Assembly: GCA_016929465.1 (NCBI GenBank)
Contig: JAFGIT010000070.1
Location: forward strand, 1-5,994
Direction of reading: 5' to 3'
Source of the DNA: Candidatus Coatesiibacteriota bacterium
GTDB taxonomy: Bacteria > B130-G9
Length of the DNA stretch: 5,994 bases
Below are positions 1 through 5,880 of this stretch, piece by piece (the stretch's first letter is position 1; each line of letters opens with the position of its first letter). The notes beneath the pieces are model-generated. The model did not search any database, was not told the origin of the DNA, and saw nothing but the letters and a program-made list of their open reading frames with translations. Made by a program: the position numbers and the translations under genes.

Positions 1-1491
1 CTGCCTGTCCCATCCCGGTGAATAATACGATCCAGCTGCAGCGGCCTCGACTCGCATTGGCTGCGTTGGTTTGAACACGGATATCAATACCCCGAGTGCA
101 GCCTCCTCTCGCACAACGACTCCTCGAAGCTCTCGAATATGGGAGACAGAGACATGTCCGGATTTGACCGATAGTATAATCTGCTTTGTCTTGCCTCCCT
201 TCCCTTCGTCATGGAAATAGAGCCGCCCGTCAATTCCTTTGTCAGCGCCTTTCCTTTCCTCGGCTGGCCTCGCGCCGACCAGCCCCAATGCCCACCATTG
301 AAACTGGTAGGGATTTTCCTTGGCCAAGGCCATGGCGCCCGTCAGGGATACGGGCTCGCCAATGACGGCGAAATCCTTGCGGACCTTATCGCCAAATGTG
401 CTCTCCAATCGATATTTCATCAGAGTCACCGCCAGATGTGTTATGTCGATGCCGATCCAGCGCCTCTTCAGTCGGTGTGCAACCGCAACAGTTGTCCCAC
501 AACCGCAGAATGGATCCAGAACGACATCCCCCTCATTGCTACTCGTCTTTATGATCCTCTCGAGAAGCGACTCCGGCTTCTGTGTTGGATATCCAAGGCG
601 TTCCCTCGCTTGGGAACTTATTGGCTTGAGGTCAGTCCACACATCCTGCAATGGGACGCCGGGCATCTCATCAAGATAGCGCTTGTACGCTGGAACACAG
701 CCTGGTCTGCTCTGGATAATCCTGCCCTCATCAATCAGTTGCTGCATTTTCTCTTTACTATAGCGCCAATAGCGAGTTACGCCCATGACCTCGTATCTTG
801 GATTGCCTTTCCTCTCCCCGCCGGGTCCCGTCAGATCTCCGAGCCTGTATCTGCGGCCAGTGCCTTCCTCCACATAGCGATAGAATCTATCTATGTATTC
901 TTGGTCATAGGGAGTATGAATAGGATCCCAGATCCAATCATCGCTCTTTGTATAGAAGAGAATAACGTCATGTATGCGTCCATGTTGTCGCCGGCCTTGC
1001 TTCGTATCGCTGTGAGCGCTACTTCTCTTCCAGATGATCTCAGTCCGAAAGTGTCGCGGCCCAAAGATGGCATCCATCAGTAGCTTTAGATAATGACTCG
1101 CCGTCGGATCGCAATGCAGATATATGCTGCCCGTCGGCTTCAGGATTCGTCTTAACTCAGCCAATCGGGGCGCCATCATGGCCAGATAGGCCATCATGTC
1201 GTTGTCGCCGAGCAGTCTTCTGAAGCCCTGCATCGCCTCGGAGACTCCCCCACCCGACTCGACTGCTGATTGATAGGCCCAGACTGCGTCTTGGTCCCAA
1301 TGCCAGGTGTCTTTGAAGGCCTTTATCTGCGCGGGAGAGAGCGAGCCATTTTTCTCGGCAAAGAGGACATTATAGTCTTGGTTGCTGTTAAATGGCGGAT
1401 CCAGATAGATGAGATCGACCGAATCTTTATCTAGATGCTGTCTGATGACTTCTAGATTGTCACCGTAGAAGAGGACGTTAGTGTTTTTCAT
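1..1491 (-). CDS. Site-specific DNA methyltransferase with C-terminal Mrr-like nuclease domain (partial, 3' end outside window)
   Basis: Translating the minus strand from the ATG at 1491 gives 497 codons without a stop, so the C-terminus lies beyond base 1. The N-terminal part is a beta-type amino-methyltransferase. The catalytic motif IV DPPF is at residues 31-34, followed by [19 protein letters not shown] is at about 121-136, then a probable target-recognition region at about 150-290. The SAM-binding motif [10 protein letters not shown], is at 326-334, with WIGIDI at 345-350. Motif IV precedes motif I, the permuted order of the beta class; DPPF suggests N6-adenine as target. From about residue 398 a second domain follows: GIDG at 419-422, then SVK at 441-443 within IILSVKSG, resembling the D...(E/Q)xK core of Mrr-type PD-(D/E)xK nucleases. 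An AGGAGGAGG Shine-Dalgarno precedes the start, 21 bases after fabH, which implies co-transcription. Motifs are seen directly; adenine specificity and nuclease activity are inferred. A non-cutting, DNA-binding role for the C-terminal domain is possible. Confidence 0.9.
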   Translation of the reverse strand, partial: MKNTNVLFYGDNLEVIRQHLDKDSVDLIYLDPPFNSNQDYNVLFAEKNGSLSPAQIKAFKDTWHWDQDAVWAYQSAVESGGGVSEAMQGFRRLLGDNDMMAYLAMMAPRLAELRRILKPTGSIYLHCDPTASHYLKLLMDAIFGPRHFRTEIIWKRSSAHSDTKQGRRQHGRIHDVILFYTKSDDWIWDPIHTPYDQEYIDRFYRYVEEGTGRRYRLGDLTGPGGERKGNPRYEVMGVTRYWRYSKEKMQQLIDEGRIIQSRPGCVPAYKRYLDEMPGVPLQDVWTDLKPISSQARERLGYPTQKPESLLERIIKTSSNEGDVVLDPFCGCGTTVAVAHRLKRRWIGIDITHLAVTLMKYRLESTFGDKVRKDFAVIGEPVSLTGAMALAKENPYQFQWWALGLVGARPAEERKGADKGIDGRLYFHDEGKGGKTKQIILSVKSGHVSVSHIRELRGVVVREEAALGVLISVFKPTQPMRVEAAAAGSYYSPGWDRQ

Positions 1492-1492
1492 G

Positions 1493-1501
1493 CCTCCTCC
1501 T
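1493..1501 (-). promoter_or_regulatory. Strong ribosome binding site of the methyltransferase-nuclease gene
   Basis: Read on the minus strand this is AGGAGGAGG, one base before the ATG at 1491. Its internal AGGAGG copies give an optimal spacing of about 4 bases. It is the strongest Shine-Dalgarno in the window and fixes the start. It also argues that the gene is translated efficiently from the same message as fabH. Confidence 0.8.
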
Positions 1502-1512
1502 GAATCACGCCA

Positions 1513-2499
1513 CTACCACCTGACGATCGACGAGCCCCAGGTATATCCTGCGCCGAAGGCCGTAAGCAGTATCAGGTCGCCCTTCACGATCTTTCCAGTG
1601 GCCTGGGCCTCATCCAGCGAGATAGGGATCGACGCTGCGGACGTGTTCCCGTACTTCTGGATTGAGGGGATTATTTTGTCCATCGTGGTGCCAAGCTTCT
1701 TCACAAGTCCCTCGATGATCCGCCAGTTAGCCTGGTGCGGGAAAAGCATCTTCATCTGATCGACCGTCATATTCTGCTCCTCGAGAGCCTGCGTCGAGAT
1801 ACTCGCCATGCAGCGAATTGCCATCTTGAAGGTCGTCTGTCCGTCCATGTAGATGTAGTGCATCCGTTTCTGAACAGTCTCCAGGCTCGCAGGATTTCTG
1901 GACCCGCCAGCGGGTAGCTTGAGCGAGTCCGCGTAAGAGCCGTCAGATTTGAGATGAACGCTGATGATGCGTGATTCCTCCGAATCATCGGACGCCTGCA
2001 CAACCACTGCCCCCGCGCCATCGCCAAACAAAACACAGGTATTCCTATCCTCGAAATCAGAGAACTTCGAAAGCGTCTCGCTGCCTATCACGAGGATTGT
2101 CTTATATCGACCGGCTCTTATCATGTTGGTCGCGACGGAAAGCCCGCAGATGAAGCCGGAACACCCCGCGGTTACATCAAAGGCCATCGCATTCTTCGCC
2201 CCAAGCAGTTCTTGAGTAAGGCACGCCGTCGAGGGGAATGCCATGTCACTCGTCGCTGTTGCAACGATAATGATCTCAATGTCCTCCGGGGCAACCGACG
2301 CGCTTTCGAGCGCTTTGACAGCTGCGCGATGAGCCAGGTCAGAGGCAGCCTCATCGTCCGCGCAATAGTGCCGTTCTTTGATCCCCGTCATTGACGTCAT
2401 CCACTCGTCAGTCGTATCGACGATCTTCATCAGGTCGAAGTTGGTGACGACCTTATCGGGAACGTAGCTCCCTATGCTCATTATCCTAGCTTGAACCAT
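1513..2499 (-). CDS. fabH: Beta-ketoacyl-ACP synthase III
   Basis: FabH is the cytoplasmic enzyme that starts type II fatty acid synthesis by condensing an acyl-CoA (usually acetyl-CoA) with malonyl-ACP to give a 3-ketoacyl-ACP. The 328-residue product has the usual length and a complete catalytic triad: Cys113 in AGCSGF, His255 in FPHQANWR and Asn285 in GNTSAASIP. The N-terminal signature TTDEWMTSMTGIKERH (29-44), the GDGAGAVVV loop (159-167) and the C-terminal AFGAGYTWGSSIVRW are typical of FabH rather than FabB/FabF. The ATG at 2499 has AGGAG five bases upstream and follows plsX by 18 bases, so the two are almost certainly co-transcribed. The next gene on the same strand is a DNA methyltransferase-nuclease rather than fabD, the commonest follower of fabH. 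Acyl-CoA primer preference (straight or branched) cannot be read from the sequence with confidence. Confidence 0.97.
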   Translation of the reverse strand: MVQARIMSIGSYVPDKVVTNFDLMKIVDTTDEWMTSMTGIKERHYCADDEAASDLAHRAAVKALESASVAPEDIEIIIVATATSDMAFPSTACLTQELLGAKNAMAFDVTAGCSGFICGLSVATNMIRAGRYKTILVIGSETLSKFSDFEDRNTCVLFGDGAGAVVVQASDDSEESRIISVHLKSDGSYADSLKLPAGGSRNPASLETVQKRMHYIYMDGQTTFKMAIRCMASISTQALEEQNMTVDQMKMLFPHQANWRIIEGLVKKLGTTMDKIIPSIQKYGNTSAASIPISLDEAQATGKIVKGDLILLTAFGAGYTWGSSIVRW

Positions 2500-2517
2500 A
2501 TCATCTCCTAAACTCGC

Positions 2518-3525
2518 CTAGCGTCGAAGCTCCATTTTCTCCGCAATCTGTTCAGTCATTTCAGATTCGGAGAAATCATGCGCTCTTTTAAGGGCGTTTC
2601 TGATGGCTTTCGTATTGGAGCCGCCATGACATATTACACAGACACCATTTACACCTAAGAGAATCGCTCCCCCGTACTCAGAATAGTCCATCTGCTTCTT
2701 CAGCCTCTGCAAGGACGGCTTCACGAGCGCCGCCCCGGCTTTGCTCATTAGACTGGAAGAGAGAGCGTCTTTCATCATCCCGAGAACTGTCTCAGCTACG
2801 CCCTCAGTTATCTTCAACACGATATTGCCGACGAAGCCGTCGCAGACGACCACATCGACGTCGCCCTTGAAGACGTCCCGTCCCTCGATATTGCCGACGA
2901 AATCGATCGAGGGCTCATCGCGCATCGCCTGGAGCACACGGCGGCTGAAATCGTTGCCCTTTGTGTCCTCAGTGCCAATGCTGAGAAGCCCCACCTTCGG
3001 ATTGCTCTTCTGAAGAACAATGCCTGCATAGACGCTACCCATGACCCCGAATTGGACTAGGTAATCGATCTTGCAGTCAACGTTCGCGCCGAGATCCAGA
3101 ACTACCGTCCCGGTCTTGCGATTCGGAAAAACCTGCGCGATCGCAGGACGCTGCACACCTTTAGCAAGTCCCATCTCACACCTGGCCGCGGCCATCATCG
3201 CGCCGGTATTCCCCGCGCTAACAACCGCGATAGCCTCGCCCTTCTTCACCAGACTGGCCGCCAACCGAATTGAGGACCTTCGCTTGCCTCGGATCACGAC
3301 AGATGGAGCATCGGACATCGAGACGACCTCGGGAGCATGGTGGATGCTCAGTCTGCCGCCTTCCTTCTCACCCAGCTCGTCGAGGTGCGACTTTATCGTC
3401 TGCCCCTCTCCAACCAGGATCACGTCGATGCCGAAATCATGGGAGGCGCTGACGGCGCCCATGATCGTCTCCTTGGGCGCGAAATCGCCTCCCATAGCAT
3501 CCAGTGCGATGGGGCCCTTTGACAC
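2518..3525 (-). CDS. plsX: Phosphate acyltransferase PlsX
   Basis: PlsX is a peripheral membrane enzyme that converts acyl-ACP and inorganic phosphate to acyl-phosphate, the donor used by PlsY to acylate glycerol-3-phosphate. The 335-residue protein is full length. Family signatures run in order: IALDAMGGDFAP at 6-17 (many homologues have DHAP), VVSAGNTGA at 101-109, VVLDLGANVDC at 141-151, LSIGTEDTKGN at 181-191, FVGNIEGRD at 209-217, DVVVCDGFVGN at 224-234, and YGGAILLGVNG with HGGSNTKA at 284-307. The start is a GTG four bases after the rpmF stop, with a weak purine-rich GAAGAG about ten bases upstream. The small gap and weak site suggest translation coupled to rpmF. The GTG sits in an 8-bp palindrome, ACACGTGT (3522-3529), probably by chance. 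The gene order rpmF-plsX-fabH is widely conserved in bacteria and supports the assignment. Confidence 0.97.
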   Translation of the reverse strand: MSKGPIALDAMGGDFAPKETIMGAVSASHDFGIDVILVGEGQTIKSHLDELGEKEGGRLSIHHAPEVVSMSDAPSVVIRGKRRSSIRLAASLVKKGEAIAVVSAGNTGAMMAAARCEMGLAKGVQRPAIAQVFPNRKTGTVVLDLGANVDCKIDYLVQFGVMGSVYAGIVLQKSNPKVGLLSIGTEDTKGNDFSRRVLQAMRDEPSIDFVGNIEGRDVFKGDVDVVVCDGFVGNIVLKITEGVAETVLGMMKDALSSSLMSKAGAALVKPSLQRLKKQMDYSEYGGAILLGVNGVCVICHGGSNTKAIRNALKRAHDFSESEMTEQIAEKMELRR

Positions 3526-3529
3526 GTGT

Positions 3530-3712
3530 TTATTTCTCTTCTATTTTGAGCACCTGCTCGCTCCCGAGGTGCCCGCACTTCGGACACACGACGTGGGGAA
3601 GCTTCGGCGCTTTGCAGTTCGAGCAGCTCACGACCGATGGCGCCTTCAGCGCCTTCTGTGAACTCCGCATGCGCTTTCGCGTGTGCGATGATCTGCGTTT
3701 TGGTACTGCCAT
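3530..3712 (-). CDS. rpmF: 50S ribosomal protein L32 (bL32)
   Basis: This 60-residue basic protein is bL32 of the large ribosomal subunit. It begins with the family signature MAVPKRRSSHTRKRMR and carries a zinc ribbon with all four cysteines: Cys30-x2-Cys33 and Cys43-x2-Cys46 (CSNC and CPKC). This is the zinc-binding (C+) form, not the cysteine-free paralogue. An upstream extension of the frame to 3772 is open, but the ATG at 3712 is chosen because the MAVPKRR start is universal and AAAGGA lies nine bases upstream. That site falls inside the end of ndk, whose stop ends one base before this ATG, so translation is probably coupled. Its place directly before plsX is the standard bacterial arrangement linking ribosome and lipid synthesis. 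Confidence 0.97.
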   Translation of the reverse strand: MAVPKRRSSHTRKRMRSSQKALKAPSVVSCSNCKAPKLPHVVCPKCGHLGSEQVLKIEEK

Positions 3713-3713
3713 A

Positions 3714-4154
3714 TCACTGTTTCCTTTCTGTTTGAATAATCTCGGACTTGGAGAAGAAGAAGCCAATCTCATATTCCGCGGATGCAGGCGAATCCGAGCC
3801 GTGCACGGCGTTCTCCTGGATCGATGAGGCCAGTTTCCTCCTTATTGTACCCGCTAAGGCATCTGCCGGATTCGTCGCTCCCATAATGGTGCGCACCCTC
3901 GCAATCGCGTCATCTCCCTCGAGAACCGCGACAATCGAAGGGCCGCTCGACATGAATTCGCAAAGGCTGCTGTAAAAGGGCCTCTCTTTGTGCACAACAT
4001 AGAATCCCTCGGCCTGCTCCTTACTGAGCCAGACCATTTTCAAGGCCACGATTCGGAGGCCCGCACGCTCGAAAAAGCCCAGGACCTCGTTGGCCACATT
4101 GCCACGCACCGAGTCCGGCTTCACTATAGTAAGAGTTCTTTCCATTTCACTCAT
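3714..4154 (-). CDS. ndk: Nucleoside diphosphate kinase
   Basis: Ndk transfers the gamma phosphate between nucleoside tri- and diphosphates through a phosphohistidine and balances the NTP and dNTP pools in the cytoplasm. The 146-residue product matches the family length. The active-site signature [13 protein letters not shown] is at 115-127, with His118 as the phosphorylated residue. Other conserved parts are the N-terminal [10 protein letters not shown] (Lys12), the HKERPFY segment at 55-61, and the [15 protein letters not shown] nucleotide-binding stretch at 91-105. A second ATG at 4145 would give a 143-residue protein starting MERTLTIV, which also fits the family. Neither has a clear Shine-Dalgarno (GAGTG precedes the inner one, AAGA the outer one), so the start is uncertain by three codons. 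The TGA stop is one base before the rpmF ATG, placing ndk at the head of the ndk-rpmF-plsX-fabH block. Confidence 0.96.
   Translation of the reverse strand: MSEMERTLTIVKPDSVRGNVANEVLGFFERAGLRIVALKMVWLSKEQAEGFYVVHKERPFYSSLCEFMSSGPSIVAVLEGDDAIARVRTIMGATNPADALAGTIRRKLASSIQENAVHGSDSPASAEYEIGFFFSKSEIIQTERKQ
3722..3727 (-). promoter_or_regulatory. Ribosome binding site of rpmF, inside the ndk coding end
   Basis: On the minus strand this reads AAAGGA, nine bases before the rpmF ATG at 3712. It decides between that start and the longer open frame beginning at 3772, and it lies in the last codons of ndk. Confidence 0.65.
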
Positions 4155-4180
4155 TCTTGACCGCTACCTAACTGACTATA

Positions 4181-4215
4181 AACATAGAACATAAATCGAC
4201 GCATTCTCGCCCCAA
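4181..4215 (-). promoter_or_regulatory. Weak promoter candidate for ndk
   Basis: Reading the minus strand, TTGGGG (4215-4210) and TATGTT (4193-4188) are separated by 16 bases. A second TATGTT follows at 4186-4181, and a TATAGT lies further on. The region is clearly AT-richer than its surroundings. The -35 match is poor, so this is a suggestion that ndk and the genes after it have their own start of transcription, separate from the promoter at 5766-5794. Confidence 0.3.
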
Positions 4216-4224
4216 GACAATAAC

Positions 4225-4240
4225 CAAGCTACCAGGCTTG
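4225..4240 (-). terminator. Weak inverted repeat after the TSPPY methyltransferase
   Basis: CAAGC and GCTTG form a 5-bp stem around a 6-base loop, beginning 15 bases past the methyltransferase stop. Downstream on the minus strand comes a T-rich but interrupted stretch, GGTTATTGTCTT. The stem is short and there is no true T-tract, so at best this is a leaky terminator. Confidence 0.25.
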
Positions 4241-4255
4241 CTGCGAGAGACCTGC

Positions 4256-5071
4256 CTATTCCTTCCTGAAGTTCAAGCAATAATGGTGAAAAGTATTGCT
4301 CACCCAAGCATTCCCAATGCCATACGGTGCAAGTCTCTGGTCGCTCTGACACCAGATCTTCTCGTCTTTTAGAGCAAATATGTCTCCCAAACGTTTCCCA
4401 ATATCCCATGCGAGAGGATATATCCTACCTCTCTTCTTAATATTTTTCACGATGACAGTCAAATATCCTCGCTCGCGCAAGAGCGAATAAACCTTGTGAA
4501 ACAAGCCAACTATCTCGTCCACAAACTTGCCGTAATCCGATATATTGCCAAGGTCGTTCTCATCGTCAGAATAGAACAGGTCGAGCCCTTCCTCGTGACG
4601 CCTCTTCTGAGTACCGGCACCCTTCTGTTTCAACATGTCCCAATAGGGAGGGCTGGTTATGCAATAGTCCACCTCCGGTATATCGAATTTTTCGAGTTCC
4701 CTCGCATCGCCCTCGAAAAGCACAGGTCGCAGGTTACCTTCGGCGGCAGGTCCTGTGATATTTGCCTCGAACGTCTCAGCTATCCGCTCCCTGGCAATGG
4801 AAGCATACCTGGGATTCAACTCGATCCCAAAGCCCATCCTCCCGGATTCCAAGCACGCGAGCAGGGTAGAGCCGGTCCCTGCCATCGGGTCAAGGACAAC
4901 TTGCCCCGACTTCGTGAAGAAGCGAATAAACTCGGAAGCGAGCTCCTCCGGAAACTTCGCGGGGTGAACCAGCACATTCTTCGTCCGGCGAGCGGGACTC
5001 AGCTCGAACCAGCTCTTCTGAAATTTGATCCACTCCTTGGGAGAAAGGTCATTCAGGCGGTTTTTGAACAT
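4256..5071 (-). CDS. DNA methyltransferase with TSPPYW motif (probable N4-cytosine or N6-adenine)
   Basis: This is a SAM-dependent DNA amino-methyltransferase. Counting from the ATG at 5071 (271 residues), a motif X-like HPAKFPEEL is at 36-44. Motif I, VLDPMAGTGS, is at 59-68, followed by GIELNP at 82-87 and GDARE at 121-125. Catalytic motif IV, TSPPYW, is at 139-144. The order X-I-IV differs from the permuted order of the methyltransferase at 1-1491. TSPPY is commoner in N4-cytosine enzymes, but the target base cannot be settled. The C-terminal half has IVKNIKKRGRIYPLAWD and ends HHYCLNFRKE, a well-conserved ending as I remember this family. The frame is open from a GTG at 5101, but neither start has a good Shine-Dalgarno. 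The ATG is preferred because it overlaps the preceding gene less (23 bases). No nuclease gene is adjacent, so it may be an orphan methyltransferase. Confidence 0.9.
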   Translation of the reverse strand: MFKNRLNDLSPKEWIKFQKSWFELSPARRTKNVLVHPAKFPEELASEFIRFFTKSGQVVLDPMAGTGSTLLACLESGRMGFGIELNPRYASIARERIAETFEANITGPAAEGNLRPVLFEGDARELEKFDIPEVDYCITSPPYWDMLKQKGAGTQKRRHEEGLDLFYSDDENDLGNISDYGKFVDEIVGLFHKVYSLLRERGYLTVIVKNIKKRGRIYPLAWDIGKRLGDIFALKDEKIWCQSDQRLAPYGIGNAWVSNTFHHYCLNFRKE

Positions 5072-5726
5072 CGGCCGCTTTTGACTTGGGCAGGAAATCA
5101 CTGCAACAACGGAAAGTGACGGGCGGTACGCGGTAGAATTTGATGGCTTTCTCGGTCTTCGTCACACAGGAGACCCTATCGGATGCGGTTGCCCAGGAGC
5201 CGCCCATCAATATCGCATGCTCGGTAACTCCGGCATCGGTCCACTCCCAGTAATTGCCGACCATGTCATAAGCGCCATACCCGCTCACGCAGGTCTGATA
5301 CTTGCCGGTGAGGGCAGGCTTGGACGCGGTGACCTCCCGGTCCGTCTTACGAAGACCATACCAGGTATAATACTGATCGGTCTTGACTATCCCCACGTTG
5401 CAGGCCCCCTCTCGAAACTCATTGCCGTAAGGATATTGGAAATGGTGCGGACCCGAGCAGGCCCTCGACCACTCATCGGTCGTGCAGAGTCGCTTCCCCT
5501 GCGATAGGCATATTCCGACCGCATCAGCAAAATTGACGAAGTTCCGGACCTTCACGCCGGGCTCATTCGGATACTCGTATTTATCTATGCAAAAAGTGTC
5601 CACCGGGACCATGTCCGCAGGACAGGTGCGCATATCGTCCTTGGCCGCCGGCTGACCGATCACGGTAGCGGACACGCAGCCCGCAACAAGTGCAAATACT
5701 ACATAAATTGCTATTCTTGATTTCAC
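5049..5726 (-). CDS. SUMF1/formylglycine-generating-enzyme-like domain lipoprotein
   Basis: The 225-residue product begins with a basic n-region and hydrophobic core, MKSRIAIYVVFALVAGC. This is a lipoprotein signal with lipobox VAGC and lipidation at Cys17; Val at +2 fits outer-membrane rather than inner-membrane retention. The mature part is a SUMF1 (FGE-sulfatase) fold domain: PADMVPVDTFCIDKYEYPN at 36-54, then GKRLCTTDEWSRAC, YPYGNEF, YGAYDMVGNYWEWT, GGSW, and the ending TFRCCSDF. The GTG at 5726 is chosen over the open GTG at 5762 because GGAG lies seven bases upstream and the predicted transcript begins near 5759. The cysteine pair of authentic formylglycine-generating enzymes (CxxxxC after the GGS motif) is not apparent, so sulfatase maturation is unlikely. 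Many SUMF1-domain proteins have other, often binding or unknown, roles. Its end overlaps the methyltransferase start by 23 bases. Confidence 0.85.
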   Translation of the reverse strand: MKSRIAIYVVFALVAGCVSATVIGQPAAKDDMRTCPADMVPVDTFCIDKYEYPNEPGVKVRNFVNFADAVGICLSQGKRLCTTDEWSRACSGPHHFQYPYGNEFREGACNVGIVKTDQYYTWYGLRKTDREVTASKPALTGKYQTCVSGYGAYDMVGNYWEWTDAGVTEHAILMGGSWATASDRVSCVTKTEKAIKFYRVPPVTFRCCSDFLPKSKAADVQKPPE

Positions 5727-5733
5727 AAGAATT

Positions 5734-5737
5734 CTCC
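5734..5737 (-). promoter_or_regulatory. Ribosome binding site deciding the lipoprotein start
   Basis: GGAG on the minus strand, seven bases before the GTG at 5726. The upstream in-frame GTG at 5762 has no such site and lies at or before the predicted transcription start, so the shorter, lipoprotein-signal start is preferred. Confidence 0.65.
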
Positions 5738-5765
5738 AGATGCCCGTTAGGTGGAATTTCACTGC

Positions 5766-5794
5766 AATCTAGCTCCACCGAGACCGCCTGTCAA
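5766..5794 (-). promoter_or_regulatory. Sigma70-type promoter of the lipoprotein-methyltransferase pair
   Basis: On the minus strand a perfect -35 TTGACA (5794-5789) is followed by a 17-base spacer and a -10 TAGATT (5771-5766), one or two changes from TATAAT. Transcription should begin near 5759, giving a leader of about 33 bases before the GTG at 5726. It is the best promoter in the window and could drive all seven genes if the weak inverted repeat at 4225-4240 is read through. Confidence 0.75.
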
Positions 5795-5880
5795 GAAAGA
5801 CAAGGGCAAAGAGGTCCAAGGGGTCAAGAAGGTCAAAGAGGGCAAAAAGGTCAATAGGTCAATAGGTCAAAAGGTCAAGG
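5789..5880. repeat. Short tandem array of 8-9 bp units based on GGTCAA
   Basis: Six exact GGTCAA units begin at 5822, 5831, 5849, 5857, 5865 and 5873. Degenerate units (GGCAAA at 5841 and 5805, GGTCCAA at 5813, AGACAA at 5798) fill the register, and TGTCAA at 5789 continues it. Period is 8 bases on the right and about 9 in the middle. No coding frame spans the region. On the minus strand each exact unit reads TTGACC, one base from a -35 hexamer, and the last unit is the -35 box of the promoter. Confidence 0.8.

Noticed and set aside
211-1083. Plus-strand open frame of 290 codons opposite the methyltransferase gene
   Set aside because: Its translation shows no recognisable domain, while the minus strand over the same bases encodes ordered methyltransferase motifs in an uninterrupted 497-codon frame with a strong ribosome binding site.
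3522-3529. ACACGTGT palindrome at the plsX start as an operator
   Set aside because: A single 8-bp palindrome over a start codon inside an operon is expected by chance and has no second copy or nearby promoter.
3071-3661. Plus-strand open frame of 196 codons over plsX and rpmF
   Set aside because: It is antisense to two well-conserved genes and has no recognisable motif; it arises from the codon usage of the minus strand.
3713-3772. Upstream extension of the rpmF frame to an 80-residue protein
   Set aside because: bL32 starts at MAVPKRR in nearly all bacteria, the AAAGGA site fits the ATG at 3712, and the extension lies wholly within the ndk frame.
4496-5119. Plus-strand open frame of 207 codons over the TSPPYW methyltransferase
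   Set aside because: The minus strand encodes the complete set of methyltransferase motifs here; the plus-strand product resembles nothing known to me.
5727-5762. Twelve-codon N-terminal extension of the lipoprotein from GTG at 5762
   Set aside because: There is no Shine-Dalgarno, it would begin at or before the predicted transcription start near 5759, and it would bury the lipoprotein signal behind extra residues.
5789-5880. CRISPR-like array
   Set aside because: The units are only 8-9 bases with no spacers between them, so this is a simple tandem repeat.
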